Shown here piece after piece: positions 11,713 through 23,900 of a stretch of DNA of 64,000 bases (position 1 is the first letter of the stretch; every line of letters starts with the position of its first letter). A program made the position numbers and the translations under genes. The DNA lies in NCBI GenBank assembly GCA_010093685.1, contig MU006216.1:1067065-1131064 (forward strand), given 5' to 3'. Under the pieces are notes generated by a model that saw only the letters and a program-made list of their open reading frames with translations, had not been told where the DNA came from and made no database searches. The stretch comes from Ophiobolus disseminans (Eukaryota > Ascomycota > Dothideomycetes > Pleosporales > Phaeosphaeriaceae).

Positions 11713-12812
11713 GGCGTCCTGGGGGCGTCCTACTGAGGGCGTGTCGGAACGTGTGGTGGCAGCCAGGATGGGGTCGTTTGGCGCGGCGGAAAAGCACAGC
11801 GGAGGGCCAACCGGGGCGGCTTAGCGTGTGAGGGCGAGGTGGCGCGGGCGGATGGGATGGGATGGGATGGAACGGGGTGTGCAGAGTCGAACGTATGCGC
11901 TTCTGTGCTGGCTGTTGGGGCAGCGAGTGAGGGTTGCTGCACACGCCCACGTTCCGACGTTGTGTGGAAAGAGCGACCCAGGGTGCACAGATGCTCTAGC
12001 GAAGCAGTACGTCACTTATGCGCCCAAACAAAGCGCGGTCTTCACAATCGCAGCAGGTGTCTAAGATGGAAATTGGGTGTTTGTTTACTGTTGCAACACG
12101 GCAATTGCTTTTTCCTCAGTTGCTGTGCGGCCAGGCACGGGTTTTGGCTGGCTGGCAGGCACGCGCAAAATCTACGTCTGGTCATGGGTACCTTTCTTGT
12201 GAGAAGGAGCGACCGACGTCCGTGCGCTGGGCACCAAGTCTGGGCTTTGACCATGACACGGCAGTCGCAACCGACGACGCATGCCCTCATTAGTGGCCAT
12301 CATTGCGTATCACGACTCCAGCACTGAACTCTGCTCTCATGAATACGATTGCATGTAATCTTACGGTCATAGAGCCAGACGCAACACGAGCTAGCCTCCC
12401 CGCTCGCCATTCGCATCCTCCATCCACCGTCAACGGCCCGTATCCAAACTCTGAAACCAAGACCATCCCGGAGGCATCCAGCTGCAGTAGATTGCCCCAT
12501 CGGCATTGTTGGTCACACAGGAGAATCTTGGTCTCGGGCCCTCGGCTGGCAGATATGCAAGCTCTCTATCATGCAAGGCCTTATCGCCAATCGCTGCGGA
12601 ACGTGGTCGCTCACCGCCGGCTACGGCACCTTTCAACAGATGCACGACAGCATTGTGCTGATATCTGCAATGCAGTCGAGTGGCATCAGAACACTTGCCA
12701 AGATAACAGTCCTGTTCGAAGGAATAGAAGCGCGTCTTTCTGCCGGCCGTGATTCAATTTCGTCTTCTTACTATGGAGGCTGCAGCGAGCCATTGGGACC
12801 GTGTCCTTCTGA
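11713..12812. other. intergenic region upstream of kcs1
   Basis: 1.1 kb between the kcs1 start and the 3' end of the 685-aa gene. It should hold the kcs1 promoter. Open frames of 80-150 codons occur on the plus strand at about 12303-12852, but they lack recognisable protein features and I do not support them. A short GATGG microsatellite is at 11851-11870. Confidence 0.5.
11851..11870 (+). repeat. (GATGG)4 microsatellite
   Basis: Four perfect tandem copies of GATGG about 140-160 bp upstream of the kcs1 start codon, so inside its promoter or 5' leader. On the kcs1 sense strand the unit reads CCATC. Confidence 0.9.
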
Positions 12813-14870
12813 TCATATGTGTGTGCCATGCTGTGAAAAACTGTTATCTTGAAAGGACCGCCTTGGGTTGCTATCAGAGTCCTTTCCAAAGCTGAAGCTC
12901 CATGTACTCGGCACAATATTTTTCTCCTTCAATGGAATCCGATCATTTGAACATGTTGGGCTTCGGGGAGAAGCAACGAGACCTGTTTCGTCTTGATTGT
13001 CAAAGGGCATCATGGCCGTTCTGAGCTTGCTATGATGAGGTACCTCGTGTCGCTTCTTGACTGTACTGAAGGAAAATGGCGAAGCCGCAGCAAACAGATC
13101 CTGTGTGCTCATAGGCGGCCCACGAACTGCGCTAGCCAAGGGATGTAATTGCTCTAGCTGCGGTCTGAAGACAGACAGTGGTGTCATGGCAGGACTAAGT
13201 TCGGACATTATCCCCTGCGGCGTCGCCTTTTGAGACTGGGACCATGGTCGTTGACTTCTAGATGATGAGGTGGGAAACGTGCTTTCTTGAAACTCGAGTT
13301 GCGCAAGAAGCATAGCAGCTTGGGTAGACATGGCCGACTGTCGGCTGGAGTAGCTCGATCTCAAACTTTGTTGCTCCTGGGAAATCGCATTACCCTGGCT
13401 TACTTCTGCCTCCTCTCCAGACTGTAATGGTCCTAGTGCAGTCACTAAGTCTGCTTCAGGCACATCGACTTCTGCCATATCACCGCCATTTTGTGAGCCC
13501 GGTTTACCCGTGGTAGCCACGCCTTTCGTAGCTGGTGATGAGTTGAAGTTGACAGCTCGTGGCTTAGATCTTGGAGCATTGCCAATAGTCCACTTGGTGC
13601 CACCGACCTTTTTGTATACGAATCCAGTCGACGAATTTGGGGCCGGTGAAGCGATGAAACCGTGCTGAGGTGCTCGTGGCCCTCCTTCCGCCTGCTGGTT
13701 TATGTGGTTCCAATGTCTTCGTTGACTGGCTGAGGAAGATGGTTTTGGTTGCGAATTGACGAGACGTTCCGCGGAGTGTTGGATCTCCTCTCGTGTTGGT
13801 CGCGTTTGGCTGATAGGTTGCGACATGCTTTCTCGATGGTCGGCCGTGCGGATAGAGGCTGGCGGTAAAGGCGGAGGCTTTGCATGTGGGTTGCTATGAC
13901 TAGTCGCTGGGGTTTCCATTTGAGGTAATGCCGCTGATTGCACTTGAGCAGGTTGCACCTCGGAGGGAGGAGCTACCGCAGGTGTCTGCTTGACCTGGAC
14001 AATTGAGTGGAGGATTCCAGTCGGCCCGAGAGGTGTCTGCTTGACTGGAGAGGATATGACCATGGGCGCAGAAGCACTCGACCTGACATCGTCTGGTGAT
14101 GGTGCTCGGGCTGGAGGAGCTCCAACACCCAAAGGGGCTTTTGGCGCCGCAAGCTTTATTGCCTTTTTCGTAGCTGGCCGTTCGAGAGCACTCCGTCGGC
14201 GCGTTGGGGACACATCAATAATGTCATTTGCGGATCGCTTCATGTTGAACTTCTCCGCTGACTCAGGTCGCCGCAGCCAGAAGGGATTGGTGAGGGGCGA
14301 TCGGCTGCGAACACATCTCTCCGTGTTTAGGCTGAAGAACTCTGTTGCGCCGGATGTGTCGTGCTCGTTCGGTGAGGGCGCCGTCGCTGGCGGGACCTCG
14401 ACATCCTCCAGCGTGTGGCTTTCGTGAAAGTCCTCCAAGCCACGTTCGACGGCTCTAGAAGCCTCTGGAGATGCAATGGGCGGTGCCTCCAATGTTCTGC
14501 GTGAACCGCTCCTTGTCCGTCTCCTAACATCCTTGGGCTCCGCTCTCCTTGCTGCGTCCTTCCTAACGACGCCACTTGTTTTGTTGCTCCCCCTCTCAGA
14601 TGACCTGCGCTTGGCTTTCTTCGGCTTCGACTTTGCCCATGGGTTCTTCCAGCCATCGTTGAAGGGGCCGCGAAGGCCTGCCGAGAGCATCACCGGCAAT
14701 CTGCCCTGTAGACATTGGGTCGCAATGTTCTCAATCCTGCGTCGCTTCGCTTCTTGCTCTTCGGGATTGATATGCTTGGGGGAAATGTGCTCGACAATGT
14801 CATCCTGGTGGACTTTATAGTCGTCGAAGGCCAGACCGCGCTTGAGGTGAGGATGCAGCGTGGAAGACAT
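12813..14870 (-). CDS. unrecognised basic, Ser/Pro-rich probable nuclear protein
   Basis: A single open frame of 685 aa; the start at 14870 opens with MSSTLHPHLKRGLAFDDYKV. I do not recognise a named domain. The first ~85 residues look like a conserved fungal module (AFDDYKVHQDDIVEHISPKH, then EEQEAKRRRIENIATQCLQG, then LRGPFNDGWKNPW), while the rest is low-complexity and disordered with many Ser, Pro, Arg and Lys residues. Clusters such as KPKKAKRRSSER (about aa 81-92) and DVRRRTRSGSRR look like nuclear localisation signals, and TKWTIGNAP may be a second conserved patch. It is divergently transcribed from the Cdc11/Nud1-type gene with a 570-bp shared promoter region. A chromatin or nucleic-acid role is only an inference from composition. 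Confidence 0.82.
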   Translation of the reverse strand: MSSTLHPHLKRGLAFDDYKVHQDDIVEHISPKHINPEEQEAKRRRIENIATQCLQGRLPVMLSAGLRGPFNDGWKNPWAKSKPKKAKRRSSERGSNKTSGVVRKDAARRAEPKDVRRRTRSGSRRTLEAPPIASPEASRAVERGLEDFHESHTLEDVEVPPATAPSPNEHDTSGATEFFSLNTERCVRSRSPLTNPFWLRRPESAEKFNMKRSANDIIDVSPTRRRSALERPATKKAIKLAAPKAPLGVGAPPARAPSPDDVRSSASAPMVISSPVKQTPLGPTGILHSIVQVKQTPAVAPPSEVQPAQVQSAALPQMETPATSHSNPHAKPPPLPPASIRTADHRESMSQPISQTRPTREEIQHSAERLVNSQPKPSSSASQRRHWNHINQQAEGGPRAPQHGFIASPAPNSSTGFVYKKVGGTKWTIGNAPRSKPRAVNFNSSPATKGVATTGKPGSQNGGDMAEVDVPEADLVTALGPLQSGEEAEVSQGNAISQEQQSLRSSYSSRQSAMSTQAAMLLAQLEFQESTFPTSSSRSQRPWSQSQKATPQGIMSELSPAMTPLSVFRPQLEQLHPLASAVRGPPMSTQDLFAAASPFSFSTVKKRHEVPHHSKLRTAMMPFDNQDETGLVASPRSPTCSNDRIPLKEKNIVPSTWSFSFGKDSDSNPRRSFQDNSFSQHGTHI

Positions 14871-15440
14871 GTTCCGGGCGCTGCCAATCCTCGTTGAATG
14901 TATCCAGAGTCACGTGAGAGGCAATGTGTGCTCGAAACGCGTGCTGGTGTCGTGGGAGCTGCTCGGTAGGAATAGGTGGCGAGGGGCACGGTCGCATATT
15001 CGTTTGCGCGGAGGATGTCGAGCCGCCCAACGAGAAGATGGGTCAATGGCGCGCTAGTTTGGGTGCATCGTCTAGACACAAATGGGCGTATTATAGCGGG
15101 AGGTGAAGGTGAGGGTCGATTTGGTGAACACCGGGCGTTGTCAGTATGTGACGTGCGGGACGTTTGGCGGTTGCCCGGGAAACGATCGGAGAGATGTGTG
15201 GTAGCGTGTGTGTGGGGGCCGGCTCCACAACCTGGTCGGTGGCTTGCACACATCCTTGCATATTGATATCGTCGACACCGCCAGCTTCAGACGCGTTGTC
15301 CGCAACACCCTCGCCATTGGGGATACTAACCTCTGCAGCATGCCGCGTGCGCCCTTATAGCAGCTCCCCCGACGCGTGTCCGCACTACAACGGCTCCTTC
15401 ACCACCGTCGACGGCGTCACGTCACTGCGACACCACCGCC
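14871..15440. promoter_or_regulatory. divergent promoter region
   Basis: 570 bp between two divergent start codons (14870 minus, 15441 plus). No TATA box is obvious. A TCACGTGA palindrome (E-box type) lies near 14910, about 40 bp upstream of the minus-strand start. The part next to 15441 is C-rich on the plus strand. Confidence 0.45.
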
Positions 15441-18400
15441 ATGGCCAACACAACACAGCCGTGGCTCGAGGACCTTTCAGAGGAATGGATCCCGCAGGGC
15501 ACGCCGTCCACGCTCGCACGCAGCAGTACGGGCGATAGTCCCGCCGCGCCACAGGCGTCGCAGAGCGTGCCGCCCAATCCTCGAAGCCGCCTTCCCCGCA
15601 TGAGGCAGTCGTCCGGCTCCCTCTCAGAGATCCAGGTCGGCGCAAAAGGCCTGCACCCGCCGAAGAGGAGGACCGCCCTCGCCGAACGCAGCCTCAGCGA
15701 CAACAACATCGCCCCGTCCTCGCCCGATGCATCGCACACTGCGCCCTCGCCCTCGCCGTCATTCTCCACGTCGCAGGACTCTGTTATGTACAACGGGACG
15801 GTAGCCCACAACACGGTCGCAAAGTCGCCTGTGAAGGAGCGGGACCTGAACGGTACTCCCGAGTGGAGGCGCAGGCTGGTCAAGGGCGAGCTGGGCTACG
15901 GCGATCAGACGGACCTCTTTGGCAACACGGGGCTACAGAATATCTTCCAGAAGCCGGGCGGGGGCACTTCGGAGGACACGCCGCAGCCGAAGCGCAAGCT
16001 CGGCCTGCTGAAGGGCCTGGCTGCAATGCAGTCCAGCCCTCCGCCATGGCCGCCAGCGAGGCAGGAGGAGGAACATGGTGCTCATAGAGAGAGGCGACAA
16101 CACGAAGAGGGCCAGGGTGCGCGTCAGGATTCACCTCAAGACGAGCAAGACGACTCCGCACAGGACCAAGAGGATTTATCCGTCCTGCGCGCGCCCAGTG
16201 CTGCCACACAGGAGAGCGCGCGAACCGTGAGCGGCCAGATCGAGTTCGAGAACGAGAATTTCAGCCCAGTCTACCTGACGACAAACCTGACGATTGGACA
16301 GCCATCCTCCCAGACCCCCAACTTCAGAGGATCCGAACTCGCCAATCGTCTGCGCCAGATTGGATCGCCGCCACAGAGCCAGTACCACTCCATTGCCGAA
16401 GAGAGAATCTTGAGCCACAGCCGAGAGGACTCCTCGCTTGCTCGGCTGCACGATGAGTCGCTGCCTGAGGGCTTACTGGCCGGCACTCCCAATCTCGCAG
16501 ACGTGGGCAAATTTGTAGAGTTTCGCAGGGGTGGTTATTCTCGCGATGGATCATTCAAGCGGCGACCACTCAGCCCATCACCCGAGAAGGAGCACACTTC
16601 AGAGGGAAACACCGTTGCACGACATTCCAAGAGAGAGACCTCACCTTTAAAGAACGACATCTCACCACGTGAAGAAGTCACCAACCCCAAAACACCTCGG
16701 CGACACGGCAACCAGTTCCTCAACCCGGAGCGAGCCACGAACTCGGGAAGTCCGTTGAAACTCTTCGATGCGCACGACACCTTCACCAGCAACCGACTCC
16801 AACGACGTCTGAGCCAATTGGAGTACAAGTCAGACAAGATCGTAACAAGCGAGCAAGGTACCAAGACAGAAACGGTCAAGACGATACAAAAGACTACCAC
16901 GCTCACCTCCCTAGAAGAGGTCAGCATTCATAGAGATACCACAGACGCTGCGACGGAACAAGTTCATATCCGTCAGAGAGCAGGCACTTTTGGTGAAGGG
17001 GAGCTGAACGAGTATCAATTCTCGGGCGAGTTCTCGGAACCCTCTTTCGAGGACTCGTATGCAGACGATAGTGCACCCGATGGATCACCTTCAATAAACG
17101 TTGCACCACCAGGGAGCCGCCAACCATTCAAGTTCCAATTGGATAGCTCGCCAGTCACACGTAGCTCGTCACAGCCGAGAAGGAAAGGGTCCGGTAATTC
17201 ACCTCATGCAAGCAGAGTGTCAAGTAGACCAAAGTTCCAGAGGCATCGAAGTGCATCCACCGCTCCGATCGAAGAGCATTTGGAGGCACCACAAGCCTAT
17301 ACAGAAGGGAAAAGAGGTCCAACCTCTCCGTTCAAGAACCCAACCCCTAAGCGCAGAAGGACCATTCCCTCCCCAGATGACGAAGAAGACGAGGAGGGGG
17401 ACGTTTTCAGCGATGGTGGGTTGAATAGCATACGACACTCACATGCAGCCATGCAGTCAGTCATTGGCTGGAAGCGAAAAGATGCACGGCAGGATATTTC
17501 CAAGAACGTTGCCGACCCCGAAACTTTGGCGCGAAGACATATCTTGAGGCCTCGCAACCCTACGCCCAGCCAGCGAAGACGCGATGAACTTGAAGCGGAA
17601 ATCTTGGAGGCAACGGAAGCATTCATCATGTCCTCACCGAAACTCCATTCAATTCGGGAACAGCTGGAACCTCCCACCCCAGACACCCAGACCGAGGAAG
17701 CAAGGGCGAATGCGATTGCCAGCGAAGTTGCCGCTTTTAGTATGAAGAAGCAAAAGGCTGTCCGAGATGAGAGCCGTAAGAGATCGGTCACCACGCAAGA
17801 CTTCTTGGACGAAGCAGTCAAGATCATGAACTTCATCAGAACCAAAGGGCGGCCAAGTAGCGGACTGGGCAGCCTTGAAGAAACAGAACAAGAATCGGAG
17901 GTTATCGAACATGCCGAAACGAGTCCTTCGAGCTCTTTGACATTCGAACGACCGCCAAGCAGAGAGGGCCGAATGTCGGCGTGGAAAGAACCAAACAAAC
18001 TTGAGTTGGACCCCAACGTTATGAACCATCTACGCAAATACCAGGAGAAGGATTCGGATACGTTCCTGAATTCGTCGGTCAATTCTCTCCGCTTTTCGCG
18101 CGTCAGAGGGCAGGAGACGCCAGAGGAAGAGAGCATAATAGTCGAGCAGGACAATATACGCATCACCGACAACCCAAACAGGCATACCAAGGCAGCCAAT
18201 GCAGCTGAGCCCATCAGCTCTCAACCGCGGACACAACACTCCGCCGGATCTTCACTAGGGCATACAATCGCTACGAGCGCTTCACGCCGATCTGACTACG
18301 TCGCTACTCTAGCGCCCGAGGCGGTCGCACACCTGATCCCACAAGAAATTGCAGGCATGAGCTTTGATCGAGAGAACGGGAAATGGGTTCGACAAAAGAG

Positions 18401-20927
18401 TCCCTCGAAGGAGCATCGCTGCCAGCAGGAGGAGGAGGAGGACCGTACCGGCTCGCACGACAGCGAAGACGATCCTTTTGGCAACATCCCTGATCTGTCT
18501 TTTGATGCCACGAAAGAACATGAAGCTAGGACTACCTCTCCCGTGCGTCCGAAGCCTACTGCAGAAACCATATTGGAAGACACAGAAAAGGGCGATTTAG
18601 GCGTCGAGGAAGTGCGCCCCGTCACTCGAGAGGGCAAAGGAACCACTTTCACAGACACCAGCTCTGTGCCATCGAAGATGTCCAATTTCGGTTGGAGCTA
18701 TCCTAAAACTGACACAAGAGCCACATCTTGGAGTACACAAGCGCCGCGGAAGTGGAGCACTCAGAAGGCACCGCAGGTACAAACAACTTATGCTATACCA
18801 GAGTCGGATGAAGACGACATCGAGCATGAGATTAAGTACTTCGAGGGCCGCGGACGCGAAGCTCCAACCAACCAGAATCATCGTATCCGAGACATTACAA
18901 TGTCTATTGCCGAGCGGGATTTTCAGCATGAGAAGCAGTCTGCAACTAGTCCACAGAAACTCGGTCAAGCTCAAGAGTCGTCTTCCCGGGTGCAGCCAAA
19001 AGTACGTCAAGAGCCATCGACACGAACCCATCCCAGCACTGCAAACACGCTACCTCACGCTCGACCCACTCGCGCCCCAATTTTCAACGGAGATGGCGAC
19101 CTATCTCTCCTGGACGAGCTGCCTTCTAGGAACTACCGAATGCAATTATCGATGAGCGTATCAGCACCTGTTCTTGGGCAAGGCAACAACAACGCGCTTA
19201 TTGCGCCGTCTTCTCCTGTCAAAGGAGACGTAACATTCATGCTCAGCGACTTGCCAGAATTCACTCTCAACCAGATCGACGAGTGTAACCTGTCCGATCG
19301 AGTCATGGTGAAGCATGATGGTACAAGCTTCTCTAAAGCGCTTGAAGATCGGTATGCGCAAGGCACCGCCGAGCTCGTGAAAGCATTGCAGGACGTTGAG
19401 CCGGACGAGCCGTACTGGGAGGATCTTCGGAAGGTAGATTTGCGCAAGAAAGGTCTCAGCACCCTACACCGACTTGACGAGCTGTGTTACCAGCTCGAGG
19501 AGCTTGATGTATCCAACAACAGCATCAGTCAAGTGAAGGGTATCCCTCATACCATGCGACGATTGCAAGCGCAGAACAATAGTCTTCACGGTCTCACATC
19601 ATGGATTACTTTGCTCAATTTGCAGCACCTCGACATCTCTAATAACGAGATGGATAGTTTAGACGGTCTGGCTGAGCTTGTTCATCTTCGAGTGTTGTCT
19701 GTCAAGAACAACAAGATCAAGTCGCTTGACAGCATTCTCCACTTAGATGGCTTGATGGAGCTAAGTGCTGGTGGCAACGACATTGAGTTGGTAGACTTTG
19801 GCCGATCCGATCTGTATGTCTAGTAGTATCGCTTGGCTTGCTTTTTGCTAACATCTTTAGCAAATCCCTTACCGATTTGGATCTACGCAACAACCGCCTC
19901 CTCGAAGTTCGCAACCTGCATCACCTTCCACGGCTTGAGCACCTCAACTTGGGTAAGCTAGTATTATCTTACCCAAAACGCATTTTTACTAACACCCCTA
20001 GATGACAATGAAATTGACGAATTCCCACTTTTCGATGGCGTCGCTGGGCGTTGCAACTCTCTACGGTCACTGCGTCTCAACCGCAACGGAACGGCGTTGC
20101 TCGATGTCGACGGACACTTCCCGAAACTCGAGAAACTGCACGTGGATGGCAACTGTCTTGCAAATGTCGCCGGCCTGGAGCATCTCCGTCGCCTTCGCAC
20201 GTTCTCCGCTCGAGACCAGATGCTAAGCAGCGACTCGGACACGGAAACGTGCGTCAGTAACCTTGTCAGGAATTGCGATGTTCGCAATCTATACATCTCC
20301 TTGAATCCTACACATGGCTTGGAGCTTTCACAGCACTTGCTCAATCTACAGAGGTTGGAATTGGCGTCCATGGGCCTCAAGGAATTGCCCGACAACTTCG
20401 GGCAGCTGACCCCAAATATTCGATCCATCAACCTCAATTTCAACTCGATCAAGGACCTACGACCCCTTCTCAATATCAAGCGCCTCAACGAGCTTCTCTT
20501 GGCGGGTAACAAACTTGAGAGACTACGTGCCAACGCAATGGTTCTGGGCAAGCTCGAAACGCTGTCAAAACTAGATTGGCGCGATAACCCTCTCACTCTG
20601 CGCTTCTATGCTCCCACGTCTGAGAATCGAATCATGTCACTCCGACAAAAGCCTTCCGATGAGCAACTCACAGATCGTTTTGTCCTACCTGACGGGGATG
20701 ATGAAGCCGATAGCCAACATCTCTTGCGCCTGGACTTTGAGACGCGAATCAGGCGACGAGTAACCGAGATGATGCTGGCTAACTTGTGCCGGAATTTGAG
20801 GGGGCTCGATGGATTGGTGTTTGACAAGGCGCGTGTTCTTGTCAAGGACGATATCTGGGAGCGCATGCTGCTGCTAGGCGTCATCCAACGAAAACACCCT
20901 GAAAAGGCTGGTAGCCATATAGGATGA
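15441..20927 (+). CDS. cdc11: septation/mitotic exit network scaffold, Cdc11/Nud1 type
   Basis: Three exons (15441-19813, 19861-19952, 20002-20927), 1796 aa. Members of this family anchor the septation initiation network (mitotic exit network in yeast) at the spindle pole body. Visible features: an N-terminal WLEDLSEEW motif (aa 8-16), then about 1300 residues of Ser/Pro/Glu-rich sequence with many potential phosphosites, and a C-terminal leucine-rich repeat array from about aa 1330 to 1700. It begins LEELDVSNNSI and continues with repeats such as LQHLDISNNEMDSL and LRVLSVKNNKIKSL. The segment VEPDEPYWEDLRKVDL just before the LRRs is typical of the family. Both introns (47 and 49 nt) lie inside the LRR region and keep the repeat phase. 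The protein is considerably longer than S. pombe Cdc11; the excess is in the disordered part. It is divergent from the 685-aa unknown gene. Confidence 0.88.
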
Positions 20928-21443
20928 ACGACAATAATCAGGAACTTGTTGTCCTGGGCGTGAAAGCAGGGAAATTCAGGCGAATTCCGTGTCTTTGGCG
21001 TCTTGGTTATATGGAGGAATGGTGGAGATCCCGTGTTTGGAGTCACATGGGTGGTTCATTTGTTTTTCGCGAAGCATTTTGGTACCTGAGCATATCTTAG
21101 GCGCAATTTTGACGCAGCGCGTGGGATGAAGGCTGCTGGCTTCTGTACGATCTTGATGAACTGTATTGGTAATGAACAACTTTCGCAAATTCACAAAAGG
21201 ATAAGGATGCATGTATTGATCTTTGATACGTCCAACTAATTTCAGCAATGTGATGCAAAGATCGACGGTACCTGCTTCCATGTCTTTTCTTACGTGCATC
21301 CAACCCCACGTCATAAAGGCTCCGCGTGGCTAGTGGCCTGTGGCCTGTGCTTTGCGTTCTAGGGCCATTTCCATCAGGTGACAATAGATGAGCCCACCTT
21401 TCTTCTCAGCTCGACATGACCTCCATCCACCTCAAACTCAACT
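20928..21443. other. intergenic region, promoter of the UNC-45-like gene
   Basis: 516 bp between two plus-strand genes. No coding sequence, no clear TATA box and no repeat seen. Confidence 0.5.
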
Positions 21444-23900
21444 ATGGCCACAAATTCAGAAGATCAGCGAGCATTGCAGCTCGCGCAGAAGGCGGGTGAA
21501 AGCACCAAAATTGGGGATCTAGCATCAGCAGCAAGATTTCTTCGCGAAGCGAGCTCGATAGCACCAGAAAACCCACAAATCAAGGATGCATGGACACGGC
21601 TACGACAAGAAGAGGACAAGAGTGAGCTTCTGGCCCTTTGTAAAATTTGGGTCAGGAGCAAGGATGAAGACGACGGCGATCGCGCATTGCGGGCCGTGCA
21701 AAAGCAAGGCTTGAAGCAGAAAGAGGCGGAACAAGCAATGGACATACTGTTCGACTTCAAAGGCGAAGACGACGTGCTGGACCAAGTCACCGGCGAGCTG
21801 TTGCAGAACACTGGCGCGCAAACGTGGCTCGCAAATGCTGTTCGGGAGCAGCCAACGCGAATCTACTACGAAATGTTTGAGCGGGGAGATGATTCTATCG
21901 ACGGATTACTCAAAGTTCTACTGAATAGAAGCGTCTGGCCGGACGATGAGGTATTCAAGAACGGGCACAGGGATATGTTCATGCTTAGCTTGGCCATGAT
22001 GATGGAAGAAGCGCTCGAACATCCTGAACGCGCTATGAAGGGCATCGCGCAGCTCCTTGCTCATTACGCCGAACACCTCAAGGGTATCATTGATGCAGAC
22101 AGCTTCGATGTTATTCTTGCGTCGCTCGATATCCGACTGCCAAACAGCTTGCGCAGTCAGGCCACGCTTGCCAGTATCAAGTTGTTTGAGCTTGCGCCAA
22201 ACACTGCGGGGGAGCTCATCTCGACGTTTGTGACGAACCGTGCGAAGAAGGGCGAGGCTAACAATTTGATCATCGCTTTCTCGGCCGCGACGGCCATCTT
22301 CCCAATTGCTGTTCCCGCTGCCGCAGCGCTTTTCTTGACCGAGGGGTTTGTGAGCACACTCGTGCCTGTGGTGTCAAAGAAGAGGTCACATAAGCTCGAG
22401 CAGGCGACATTGGAGCTTATCAGCGCAGCGTGTGTTGATAAGAACTGCCGAGATGCCATTAACAAGCATTGTAGGGAGTGGCTGGAAGAGCTGGTTGCTG
22501 AGAGTCAAGACAAGAAGCGTGCAAATTTGGCGGCCCTTGTTCTTGTGAAATTGGGTGAGGAGGTGCTACCGACTGAAGGGCCGCAGATTATCACACCAGG
22601 AAAGGTTGACCAAAGCGATCTGATCGCCAGCTTCAAGTCCATGGTCATTGGTGGTGACATCTCATCGAAGCAAGACTCAATCGAGGGTCTTGCATACGCC
22701 TCTCTACAGCCCAAGGTTCGCGAAGACCTATCTAAATCGCCAAAGTTTCTTAAACGCCTCATCGGGACAATGAGCGAACCATCAGCCCCATCCAACATCC
22801 TCTTCGGTGGTCTGACCATCTTCGTGAACATCACCACCTACCAGCCTATCGAGTCCGAAGAAGAAATGCGCATGGCACAACTCAAAGCCTACGCTAACAT
22901 CCAGAAGCCATCTGCTCCAAACGAGCTCCTCGATGACTCTAACGTGTCTATCCGGTGCAAACGCCTACTCGATGCCAGCGTTGTGCCTCTTCTCGTACAA
23001 GTCTGCAAGAAGGGCTCACCCACCATCCTCTCTCAAAGCTCTCAGATCCTGCTCAGCCTGAGCAAGGATCCCAAAGCCCGGGGCTTAATGGCTCAACAAG
23101 GCGCCATTAAACTTCTCGTTCAAACTTGGGATCATATTTACACCACAAACGACGCATCCAAATCTGGTACAACGCCTTTCCCACCCACCGCACTTCCCAC
23201 AACAGCTCAAGCGCTATCTCGTCTGCTCATTAGCATCAACCCCTCACACATTTTCAACGCTGCACTTCCGTCTATAAACGCAATCCGACCCCTGGTGTCT
23301 CAGCTCACACGTACAGAGAGCTCGACATGGCAACTACATGCATTCGAGTCCCTACTCGCGCTCACGAACCTTGCATCATTGGACATGCAGACGCAAGACC
23401 ACATAATCAGCTCTGCATTCGAGACCGTCATTGATGACTTGCTGCTTTCCTCACATACAATGATTCGTCGCGCATCTACAGAACTGCTGTGCAATCTCAT
23501 GGCCTCGCCGACATGCATAGCGCACTTCGCAGACCCCGATGCGCCGCGCTCCAAGCACAGATTGCATCTCCTCCTCGCCATGACAGACGTCGACGACACG
23601 CCTACGCGCTCAGCAGCTGGCGGGGCACTGGCTATGCTCTTGTCAGTCGAAGTTGCTGTGGCGGCGCTGCTAAGGCAGGATAAGGGTATCGAGTTCCTGC
23701 TCGGGCTGTGCAGGGATGAGGACGAGGATGTGAAGTACCGCGGTGTGGTCTGTGTACGAAGTGTGGCGGAGACGAAGGAGGGAGTTGAGAAGTTGAAGGT
23801 GAAGGGCGCGGTGGATGTGCTGAAGGGGTTGTTGAAGGAGAGTCGCAGGCAGGATGTACTTGGGCTGGGGGTTGAGGTTGTCAAGATATTGCTTGGGTAG
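21444..23900 (+). CDS. UNC-45/CRO1/SHE4 myosin-specific chaperone
   Basis: Intronless frame of 818 aa starting ATGGCC at 21444. UNC-45/She4/Rng3/Cro1 proteins are Hsp90-linked chaperones that fold myosin motor heads; in fungi they are needed for actomyosin ring function, endocytosis and, in Podospora CRO1, for the syncytial-to-cellular transition. The N-terminus (about aa 8-57: LQLAQKAGESTKIGDLASAA) is a helical, TPR-like stretch. The central part is an armadillo-like helical solenoid with the family-typical segments EHPERAMKGIAQLLAHYAEH, RSQATLASIKLFEL and LVPVVSKKRSHKLEQATLEL. The C-terminal UCS-type armadillo repeats include SPTILSQSSQILLSLSKDPK and VKYRGVVCVRSVAETKEGVE. Length fits the family. 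It is convergent with the GDSL hydrolase gene. Confidence 0.9.
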   Translation: MATNSEDQRALQLAQKAGESTKIGDLASAARFLREASSIAPENPQIKDAWTRLRQEEDKSELLALCKIWVRSKDEDDGDRALRAVQKQGLKQKEAEQAMDILFDFKGEDDVLDQVTGELLQNTGAQTWLANAVREQPTRIYYEMFERGDDSIDGLLKVLLNRSVWPDDEVFKNGHRDMFMLSLAMMMEEALEHPERAMKGIAQLLAHYAEHLKGIIDADSFDVILASLDIRLPNSLRSQATLASIKLFELAPNTAGELISTFVTNRAKKGEANNLIIAFSAATAIFPIAVPAAAALFLTEGFVSTLVPVVSKKRSHKLEQATLELISAACVDKNCRDAINKHCREWLEELVAESQDKKRANLAALVLVKLGEEVLPTEGPQIITPGKVDQSDLIASFKSMVIGGDISSKQDSIEGLAYASLQPKVREDLSKSPKFLKRLIGTMSEPSAPSNILFGGLTIFVNITTYQPIESEEEMRMAQLKAYANIQKPSAPNELLDDSNVSIRCKRLLDASVVPLLVQVCKKGSPTILSQSSQILLSLSKDPKARGLMAQQGAIKLLVQTWDHIYTTNDASKSGTTPFPPTALPTTAQALSRLLISINPSHIFNAALPSINAIRPLVSQLTRTESSTWQLHAFESLLALTNLASLDMQTQDHIISSAFETVIDDLLLSSHTMIRRASTELLCNLMASPTCIAHFADPDAPRSKHRLHLLLAMTDVDDTPTRSAAGGALAMLLSVEVAVAALLRQDKGIEFLLGLCRDEDEDVKYRGVVCVRSVAETKEGVEKLKVKGAVDVLKGLLKESRRQDVLGLGVEVVKILLG

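Noticed and set aside
12303..12852. 149- and 93-codon plus-strand frames between kcs1 and the 685-aa gene
   Set aside because: No recognisable motif, overlapping frames and no splice or start support.
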